Shown: in pieces, positions 58,355 through 64,000 of the stretch
Layout: every line of letters starts with the position of its first letter
Numbering within the stretch: the stretch's first letter is position 1
Source of the DNA: an uncultured Lachnospiraceae bacterium
Lineage (GTDB): Bacteria > Bacillota > Clostridia > Lachnospirales > Lachnospiraceae
Direction of reading: 5' to 3'
Length of the DNA: 64,000 nt
NCBI GenBank assembly: GCA_934401915.1
Contig: CAKRSV010000009.1
Span: 41,345 to 105,344, forward strand
Program-made: the position numbers and the translations under genes
Notes under the pieces: model-generated
What the model was told of the DNA's origin: nothing
The model's input: the letters and a program-made list of their open reading frames with translations, nothing else
The model's database searches: none

Positions 58355-59389
58355 ATGAGAAAACGAAGTACAAGGGCGCTTACATTTCTATTATCCGTTG
58401 CCATGACGATCACTATGTCCGGAACGCCGGTCTATGCCGTGGCAGACGACCCGCAGCCGAAAACCGGTCTGTGCGAACATCACCCGGAGCACACCGCCGA
58501 CTGCGGTTACAGCGAGGGTGCAGAGGCAGGTGCGTGCACTCATGAGCATACGGAGGAATGTTATATAAAAGAGGAAAACTGCATCCATGAGCATACGGAC
58601 GAGTGCTATCCCCAGACGGCGGAAGCGCTTTCCGATAATACGAATACTCTTTCTGTTCAGGAAGAGCAGACACCGGATGCCTGTACCCATACGTGCAGCG
58701 AGGAAAGCGGCTGCATCACGGAGCAGTTAAACTGCGGGCATGAACACAGCGAGGCATGCGGATATGTGGAGGGCACAGAAGGCACGCCCTGCACTTATGT
58801 GTGCGAGATCTGCCGCCCGCAGGATAGCGATGCCAACGATGAAGATTCTTCCGAAAAGGAGAAATCGGCTGCCGTAGAGCGCGTGCAGGCCATGATCGAT
58901 GAACTCCCGAACGTGATCACAGAGGAGAACGCGGTGGAAGTCGAAGAGATGCTCGACGCTATCGATGAAGAGAAAGCGAAGCTGACCGAAGAGGAAGCCG
59001 CGCTGCTCGACCTTACCCGCTATGAAAAGGCTCTCGCGGCACTGAAGGATCTCTCCACGTCCAGACAGGCGATGGGAAAGTCAGACGATATCTGGGAGAC
59101 CACTTACAATACGGGAACATACTCCACCGCTGACTGGGATACCGCATTTTATTATACAGCCGGCTCTCCAGGTTCCACCGTCAGACTCCTCAGGGATACA
59201 ACCGTTACGAAGCCACTTCAGCTTAATGGATTAAATTTCATTAATACAAACAAACTCTTGGGCGGAGAGATTTATCTGGCTGTTTTGCGGTACACATTTG
59301 TGCGTTTTATTCTTCGTATTCATCTTATTTCGCATTTTTGTGTACCTCTTCTAATATTTTTAGAGCCAAAATGGAGCCAAATTTACTAA
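58355..59389 (+). pseudogene. truncated surface protein with Cys/His repeats
   Basis: The 344-residue frame has a signal peptide (about 1-30), then five repeats of the form C-x-H-x-H-[ST]-x-x-C (for example CTHEHTEECY at 61-70 and CIHEHTDECY at 76-85; the other three are more divergent), a helical acidic stretch (170-235) and the start of a repeat domain (TTYNTGTYSTADWD, then GSTVRLLRDTT). From about residue 295 (base 59245) the composition becomes AT-rich and hydrophobic and no longer resembles the gene, ending E-P-K-W-S-Q-I-Y. The normal cell-wall or repeat region is missing, so the gene was cut by an insertion. RBS AAGGAG. Confidence 0.7.
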
Positions 59390-59406
59390 GCAATCAATAA
59401 TATTTT

Positions 59407-61596
59407 TCAGTTTTCCATTACTAATTTGCCTGTTTCATCAATACTAACATTCTTCCAATATTTCAAAAAGTGATTTCCATAATCATTTTTTGAAAAGCAA
59501 TCATAAAACATCTGTATAACTTCCTGCTTGGTTTTGCCATTTAGTTCTGCTTCTATATCATCAATAGAATGCGAATTTACATCAAACAATTTTTTCGCTC
59601 CAGATACCTCATTACAGAAATTTGTTTTGTCAAGTGCATTAAACTTTGTAAATGTTTCAATAATTCTTCTTATAGGATTTAGTAACATATCTGCCGACGT
59701 TACGTCATATTCATACAAAAGTTTAAGTTCAATCCATAATGATTCATAGCTCGTTTTAAAATCATCCTCATCTTTCACTAAAGTAATTATTTGTGTTTTT
59801 GTGCCATTTGAATGAAATCTAATAAATTTATCCTTATTGTACTTATGATTATATCTAACATTAATGTAGAAATGCTTATTATGTGTCAGCAAAATAAAAT
59901 GATCTGTTTCTAATAATTTCTTCATCAGTGTCTGTAATTCCTCTATTATTAAATATTGCATTCCATCATCATTAGAATTCATTGGATCATCAAAAACTAT
60001 TATTCTAGGCTTATTAACAGGAGTCTCTTTAACCTCATCTAATTTTTCGAGAAAATATAAAAATGCAATTACATTTTTTTCACCTGTAGACAATTCTGTT
60101 ATATCTCTAATCGCATTAGTATTGCAGTCTTTAACTTTATAAAATCCCTTAGACTCTGAATCTTCAAAATGTTCCAATTTAAAAGATACCATATGTAACA
60201 ATTTCTTGTTTATATTATCAGCCAATATAGATTCATTCTTAGTTTGATTCTGCAAATCTGTTATTTCTGCCAAAATATTAGTTATACTATCTTTCAGACC
60301 GCCATGACCATCAATTTTACTTTTTTCATCATCAAACTCTTTTTCCCTTTGATTCATTTCGATTAGCAAAGTATCCGCTTCAGCTTTCTTAGAAAAATAA
60401 TCAAATTCATCTATTAGCTGCTTTACATAATGACAACGTATCTTTCTTATTGACTCCTGTTTTTTTGCTTCTATATCGTTTTCATTGTTACTTTTTTGAA
60501 TATCCCTATACTTTTTTTCAACATCAGAAAAACTTTTTGGCGCCTCATCTTCTACTTCATTCCTAGACTCGAAGAGATATTTTTGTTTATCATCAAGTGC
60601 TTTTTTCATTTTAGTGAGAAATACCATATAAGATTTTTTTATAATCTCTATTTCTTCTTTTATTGTCGTAGCTTCTTTTATATAGGCTGGATAGAAATCC
60701 GCAATTGAAACCTGAATGTCAGAAACGTTTTTCATTATTAAATCTATACTTTCTATCTTTTCAGCAATTTGCATTTGAAACTCTTTTACCTCATCTGCCG
60801 AAAAATAACTTTCTAATTCATCGAAAACATCATCTTTTATTTCATTTCCGCAGAAAGCGCACACTTCCCCCTTTTTATGCAGTTTTAGTCCTCTTTTTGC
60901 AAATTCTCTTTTTTCCGGATTATTGTCTATCCTTTTAACTTTTACTCTTTCCGTTACTGTTTTTTGTAAAATACTATTTATTTCATTCAAAAGTTGTGTC
61001 ATATCTTCACATGGAAAAAGGATATTCGGAGCAGTTTTAACCTCAGATTTTATAGTTTCTATTAACTCTTTCTTTTCATCATCCTGAAGTAATGCTGCGG
61101 ACTGTAAATCATCTTGAAAATTTCTCTTATTATAAGATGTTTTTGCAATTTGTGGATTTTTCTTATTTTTAATAGTTGATGCTGATTGTGTATAAAAATC
61201 ATCCAGTTTTTTCTCCGCTACTCTATATGCTTCTTGTGCATTTCGTTTTCTAGTCCAAAAATTTGAATCTTCCCCCACTTCCGGTTCAGATAAAGTTTTA
61301 CTTATCTTATCAATTTCGTCCTGCTTTAGCTCAATTTCTTTTTTCTTTTGTTCAATCTGGGTATTTATAATCAAATTTTCTTCACCTAACACAACAGCAT
61401 TTAACCGATGATTTTCATCAATAATATTATTAAATCCCTGAAAAACCGAAACATCATAATCTGAATTTAATTTCTTGATTTCTTCTGTAATTGTCGATTT
61501 TCCCGTTCCATTTTTTCCGAAAATAAAAGTAATCTTTTTATCTAATTCCAGCTCATTGTCCTCAAAAATATTAACTGACGATAAATCAATCTTCAT
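59407..61596 (-). CDS. RloC/PrrC-like AAA ATPase with anticodon-nuclease-type C-terminus
   Basis: 729 residues from the ATG at 61596 (GGGGG ten bases upstream; a TTG three codons earlier is less likely). Walker A FGKNGTGKST (about 27-35), a long coiled coil interrupted by CAFC (C246-x-x-C249, a zinc-hook-like pattern), signature ELSTGEKN (about 501), Walker B IIVFDDP (about 532), H-loop LLTHN. The C-terminal part has R643-x-x-x-E647 in NPIRRIIETF and H676 in VNSHSIDD, the arrangement known for PrrC (Arg320, Glu324, His356) and related RloC tRNA nucleases. Likely a translation-blocking phage defence. No type I restriction genes are adjacent. AT-rich, unlike its neighbours. Confidence 0.75.
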   Translation of the reverse strand: MKIDLSSVNIFEDNELELDKKITFIFGKNGTGKSTITEEIKKLNSDYDVSVFQGFNNIIDENHRLNAVVLGEENLIINTQIEQKKKEIELKQDEIDKISKTLSEPEVGEDSNFWTRKRNAQEAYRVAEKKLDDFYTQSASTIKNKKNPQIAKTSYNKRNFQDDLQSAALLQDDEKKELIETIKSEVKTAPNILFPCEDMTQLLNEINSILQKTVTERVKVKRIDNNPEKREFAKRGLKLHKKGEVCAFCGNEIKDDVFDELESYFSADEVKEFQMQIAEKIESIDLIMKNVSDIQVSIADFYPAYIKEATTIKEEIEIIKKSYMVFLTKMKKALDDKQKYLFESRNEVEDEAPKSFSDVEKKYRDIQKSNNENDIEAKKQESIRKIRCHYVKQLIDEFDYFSKKAEADTLLIEMNQREKEFDDEKSKIDGHGGLKDSITNILAEITDLQNQTKNESILADNINKKLLHMVSFKLEHFEDSESKGFYKVKDCNTNAIRDITELSTGEKNVIAFLYFLEKLDEVKETPVNKPRIIVFDDPMNSNDDGMQYLIIEELQTLMKKLLETDHFILLTHNKHFYINVRYNHKYNKDKFIRFHSNGTKTQIITLVKDEDDFKTSYESLWIELKLLYEYDVTSADMLLNPIRRIIETFTKFNALDKTNFCNEVSGAKKLFDVNSHSIDDIEAELNGKTKQEVIQMFYDCFSKNDYGNHFLKYWKNVSIDETGKLVMEN

Positions 61597-61674
61597 ATAA
61601 CTCAATCCCCCTTTTTTCTGTATATTATACTATAAATATCATATTAATACAAATATCTGACTTAATTATAATTC

Positions 61675-62025
61675 CTAGCTCTCGTACCGAAAGAATTCCC
61701 TCGCCATCATCTCCGCCGTAGCCCGGTTATACCCCTTCTTCAAATACCCCTGCACAATCGTCCCAAACATCCCCTTAACCATTTCATCCTCAATATCACA
61801 ATATGCCTGCATTTCCCCGGACAAAGCCATTGCCACATACTCTATTGGCTTGTTATCCAACAACCTATGCAGCTTCGCCAGTGACTGCTCTGTTGTCCTC
61901 AGAGCAGCCTCCACTTCTTCACACTTTACCCGCAACATATTTCCATCTGTAAACCACACCTCAACATAACCGTTATCCATGTTATAAGCACATTCCACGA
62001 TATTATCTATTCGATTATCTTTCAT
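61675..62025 (-). CDS. conserved small protein of mobile elements (unassigned)
   Basis: 116 residues, soluble. Starts KDNRIDNIVECAYNMDNGYV, with a beta-hairpin then helices, ending YNRATAEMMAREFFRYES. It resembles short uncharacterised proteins (DUF6061-like, low certainty) found after mobilisation genes in Clostridia. It lies 21 bases downstream of the relaxase fragment and 70 bases upstream of the ATPase gene. Function unknown. Confidence 0.55.
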   Translation of the reverse strand: MKDNRIDNIVECAYNMDNGYVEVWFTDGNMLRVKCEEVEAALRTTEQSLAKLHRLLDNKPIEYVAMALSGEMQAYCDIEDEMVKGMFGTIVQGYLKKGYNRATAEMMAREFFRYES

Positions 62026-62046
62026 CTCATCAATCCATCCTTCCCA

Positions 62047-62646
62047 TTATCTTGTCCCATAAGATCTGTCATACCGCCTTATCTGCTGCTCTGTACGCTC
62101 CTGTTCCTTCACCTTACGAATAATCGTATCAATCTGCTCTGCACCAGCATATCTCTTCACACGCTCCAGATCATCAGCCTTTTCCTGCAACAGCTCTGTC
62201 CTATCACTCATATCCTTAATCTTGCCCTTGTAAAACTCCACATCATCTGACAATCTCTTTTTTTCCTTCCTTAGCTGTAATACTTCCTCCTTCAGCCTTA
62301 CACACTGGATTGTCAAATTCTTTATCAACGACTTCAGCTTATTCACAAATGGCATAACCACCTTATCCCGAAATGACTTAGCACTTGCAAATGCTCCCGG
62401 TTCCGGCAGCTGCCATTCCGGTGCTTCATCATACTTTCTCACATCACGCTGTAATAGTTGCTCTGACTGCACCATCTGCTCTATATAGTTCTTTAGCTCA
62501 TTCTGTTGCTTTTCAAGTTGAACATTATTCTGTTGCAAATCATTGTATTTCTGTCTTAATGCCTGATTATCAGATTTCAATGAATCATTTCTTTGCTCCA
62601 GAGTGTGATTGTCAGCAGATAACTGATCTGTCTCGGATAAACTAAA
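62047..62646 (-). pseudogene. C-terminal coiled-coil fragment of a probable relaxase/mobilisation protein
   Basis: About 195 codons of coiled coil, open from just after a TAG at about 62665, without ATG or ribosome site at its beginning (only a TTG at 62580). The sequence DNQALRQKYNDLQQNN, APEWQLPEPGAFASAKSF and RLKEEVLQLRKEKKRLSDDV is like the C-terminal tails of Pre/Mob or MobA/L relaxases. The catalytic N-terminal domain is missing, so the gene was cut at about 62,645. Confidence 0.55.
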
Positions 62647-62653
62647 AAAGATA

Positions 62654-62774
62654 ACAGGATACGCCTAATGGTGCATACACATTACGCAGATTTACCGCAC
62701 TCCTAGGTCGTGCGCATTAGGGTATTCCTATAACCCAATCCGGTTCCAACTTCTGCTCCACTGGAGCAGAAGTT
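62654..62774 (-). other. inverted-repeat region resembling a transfer origin
   Basis: On the minus strand a perfect 13-bp hairpin (AACTTCTGCTCCA, one base, TGGAGCAGAAGTT, 62748-62774) is followed by a second inverted repeat (CTAATG..GCA with TGC..CATTAG) and then by TATCCTGT (62654-62661), which agrees with the nick-site consensus ATCCTG/Y of MOBP relaxases. It directly precedes the relaxase fragment. Confidence 0.4.
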
Positions 62775-62790
62775 ACTCCAAACCTATTCT

Positions 62791-62928
62791 CATATGTTGA
62801 CTGTATGGACCCGCGACTGTGCAAAAAGGCATAAAGAAAGGCTCCCATACCCGAGTAATCAAAACCCGAATAGAGAGCCTTTTCGCGAGGAACAGCTTAG
62901 CACAGCCGTAACCTACAGTAAACATATG
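62791..62928. repeat. 138-base imperfect inverted repeat
   Basis: The arms begin CATATGTT-G-ACTGTA (62791) and end with TACAGT-A-AACATATG (62928); further inside, GACTGTGC pairs with GCACAGCC, and at the core AAAGGCTC (62837-62844) pairs with GAGCCTTT (62875-62882, T-run after it). The core could terminate transcription in either direction; the long arms suggest a replication origin or structured RNA. Confidence 0.5.
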
Positions 62929-62933
62929 AATTT

Positions 62934-63119
62934 TTAATCTTCATCATCAAAAGAGCTTCCAAATGAACTACTGTTATCAACAATATGCATCTCACCAGAT
63001 TCCATATCCATTGCCATTCCTCCACCCATATCCTGCATCATATGGCCTTGTGTATCCATCATCATACCACCACCCATATCCATACAGAAATCTCCGTCCG
63101 TATAATCAAATCTGTCCAT
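62934..63119 (-). CDS. Met/Gly/Asp-rich small protein
   Basis: 61 residues from the ATG at 63119, which has GGAGG nine bases upstream; an ATG two codons earlier is only three bases from that site. About 13 of 61 residues are Met, arranged with Gly and Asp in two similar blocks (MDMGGGMMMD and QDMGGGMAMDM), ending in an acidic S-F-D-D-E-D tail. No membrane segment. It starts 15 bases after the HNH gene stop, so the two are probably cotranslated. No known family recognised; metal binding through Met/His/Asp is a possibility only. Confidence 0.6.
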   Translation of the reverse strand: MDRFDYTDGDFCMDMGGGMMMDTQGHMMQDMGGGMAMDMESGEMHIVDNSSSFGSSFDDED

Positions 63120-63134
63120 AATCATCTACCTCCG

Positions 63135-63470
63135 TTAGTTTAATTGAAAAATCCCATGACCATCACAAGTTCTTTGAACTTGATAGAGGCAATCATCAAT
63201 CCAAAATGTAATCTTATCCGCAGCCTCATCATTCGTAGCAATATTGGTACATGTTAAATTGCTAATTGCATTTGTTCCACCACAATTTTTTGGAAGAATG
63301 TGATGGATATTCCAACCACAATATATTGCTTCTCCATCCTCTTTAATAAAGAAATCTGGATTACCATATCCATCTCTACACATTAAATATCCATGGAAGT
63401 CCTCTGCAAATCTTGCATCACCGTAATATCTCTCCCACAGCTTTAACGCATTCTTCTTGCTAATCTTCAT
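63135..63470 (-). CDS. small HNH endonuclease-like protein
   Basis: 111 residues. HNH motif: W-N-I-H56-H57-I-L-P-K with the GG turn (CGGTNAISNL, N71) and N80 in IATNDEAADK. The N-terminal KKNALKLWERYYGDARFAED segment is shared by a family of stand-alone HNH proteins in Firmicutes. Perfect GGAGG site seven bases before the ATG. It lacks a recognisable RuvC or other targeting domain. Upstream on the same strand is a promoter-terminator unit without an ORF; downstream is the Met-rich gene. Confidence 0.75.
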   Translation of the reverse strand: MKISKKNALKLWERYYGDARFAEDFHGYLMCRDGYGNPDFFIKEDGEAIYCGWNIHHILPKNCGGTNAISNLTCTNIATNDEAADKITFWIDDCLYQVQRTCDGHGIFQLN

Positions 63471-63496
63471 ATGCTCACCTCCAAACCTGACCCAAA

Positions 63497-63834
63497 ATAA
63501 AAAAGCCTGTACACTATGTATGCACAGACTAACCGGTCAGACTTCAGACTTTACACACATAGTTAATAAAGTGCTTTGAATCCAAAACACTCTAATAAAA
63601 ATATGTGTAAAGCTTCGAAACAATAACTTACGCACCGAAAGTTTATCATTACTTTCTCCGGAAATCAACTAGAATGAATGTCCCCAGATAGTTTCGCAAG
63701 GTTTACATTATACACAATACCATTATATCTTTACTCCCGACAGCATATTAGACTTAGTCTATGCATGACTTCTAGTAAGTTCACCATGGACTACTTCATA
63801 ACATGTACCACCGAAGATAATAATGATCTTTACG
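63497..63834 (-). ncRNA. candidate structured non-coding RNA upstream of the HNH gene
   Basis: Between a strong minus-strand promoter (63841-63869) and an intrinsic terminator (stem GTCTGTGC/GTACAGGC at 63505-63529, then TTTTTTATTTT) lie about 338 nt without a plausible ORF. Nested pairing is evident near the 3' end: CTTTACACATA with TATGTGTGTAAAG (63549-63561, 63602-63612) enclosing AGTGTTTTG/CAAAGCACT (63570-63591). A GAAAGT/ACTTTC hairpin and GCATAGAC/GTCTAATATGC hairpin lie further upstream. No match to tmRNA, RNase P RNA, 6S RNA or a known riboswitch was recognised. Confidence 0.5.
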
Positions 63835-63840
63835 CTATCG

Positions 63841-63869
63841 ATTATACTCTGTTTTAAAATATGTCGCAA
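63841..63869 (-). promoter_or_regulatory. promoter of the candidate RNA
   Basis: TTGCGA (63864-63869) and TATAAT (63841-63846), 17-base spacer, reading toward the HNH gene. Confidence 0.65.
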
Positions 63870-63910
63870 TAAAAGAAAAACTATTTATTACTCATTCTAA
63901 ATTTTTTATT

Positions 63911-63944
63911 TAAATTCCACCGTCCGCTTATGCGGTGGAATTTA
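63911..63944. terminator. strong hairpin near the window end
   Basis: TAAATTCCACCG and CGGTGGAATTTA form a perfect 12-bp stem around a 10-base loop. T-rich sequence borders it on the plus-strand left side only, so it may be a minus-strand or non-terminator structure. Nothing else was recognised in 63945-64000. Confidence 0.45.
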
Positions 63945-64000
63945 CTCCCGCACAGTCGATATTTACTCTTTCATATAAAAGTGATAGGCTTATCTTTCCT

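Noticed and set aside
59289..59346. GGTACACA/TGTGTACC inverted repeat at the island border as an insertion-sequence end
   Set aside because: Arms are short, imperfect and close together, and no transposase gene is adjacent.
63497..63834. Candidate RNA as tmRNA, RNase P RNA or a group I intron
   Set aside because: No tag reading frame, no RNase P consensus core, and although GACTA and AAGATATA-like pieces occur, the pairing partners of a group I intron core were not found.

Overview
The window looks like a chromosomal segment of a gut Lachnospiraceae-type Firmicute (Clostridia). This is inferred from the Gram-positive gene families (lipoprotein-anchored ABC binding proteins, LacL/LacM two-subunit beta-galactosidase, FeoA-FeoB fusion, YesL, MetY), from strong AGGAGG ribosome binding sites, and from the many carbohydrate operons each with its own regulator. 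Most genes lie on the minus strand. No rRNA, tRNA, CRISPR array or complete insertion sequence was recognised.

Layout. 1-8440: a minus-strand mannan-type operon (secreted GH26 lipoprotein, YesL protein, very large binding protein with carbohydrate-binding-like modules, two permeases, start of a further gene) with a LacI regulator upstream. 8600-12950: polar amino-acid ABC transporter, xanthine phosphoribosyltransferase and a secreted acidic lipoprotein. 13050-18740: a second sugar ABC operon (ATPase, FRG-domain protein, two permeases, binding protein with a C-terminal membrane helix). 18815-23174: tRNA-dihydrouridine synthase, O-acetylhomoserine sulfhydrylase with a candidate cysteine-codon leader peptide, HD phosphohydrolase, AEC transporter. 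23298-27647: an immunity-type ABC transporter with its own two-component system. 27830-29780: alpha/beta hydrolase, ClbS/DfsB-like protein, relic of a RelE/ParE toxin. 29785-37279: maltodextrin operon with a divergent LacI regulator. 37291-40334: flavin-linked proteins, a nitroreductase and a second, cytoplasmic GH26. 40683-47219: a 2178-residue secreted multidomain protein. 47442-53163: beta-galactosidase subunits, a decayed membrane-sensor gene and FeoAB. 53377-58191: small membrane and stress-type proteins, regulators (WYL, LysR) and hypotheticals.

From about 59.25 kb the sequence becomes AT-rich and looks foreign. A surface-protein gene (58355-59389) loses its 3' part there. What follows is an RloC/PrrC-like AAA ATPase with anticodon-nuclease-type residues, a small conserved hypothetical, the C-terminal coiled coil of a probable relaxase cut off at its N-terminal side, an inverted-repeat-rich stretch resembling a mobilisation or replication origin, a Met/Gly/Asp-rich 61-residue protein, a small HNH protein, and upstream of it a promoter-to-terminator unit of about 340 nt without an ORF (candidate structured RNA). 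This island is the most likely place for undescribed biology, together with the metY leader peptide.

How the genes work together: two GH26 enzymes (one secreted, one cytoplasmic), a cytoplasmic GH13 and LacLM handle mannan-, maltodextrin- and galactoside-type substrates taken up by three separate sugar ABC systems. One MsmX/UgpC-type ATPase (17319-18479) may energise all three, because the other two operons show no ATPase gene in this window (inference).
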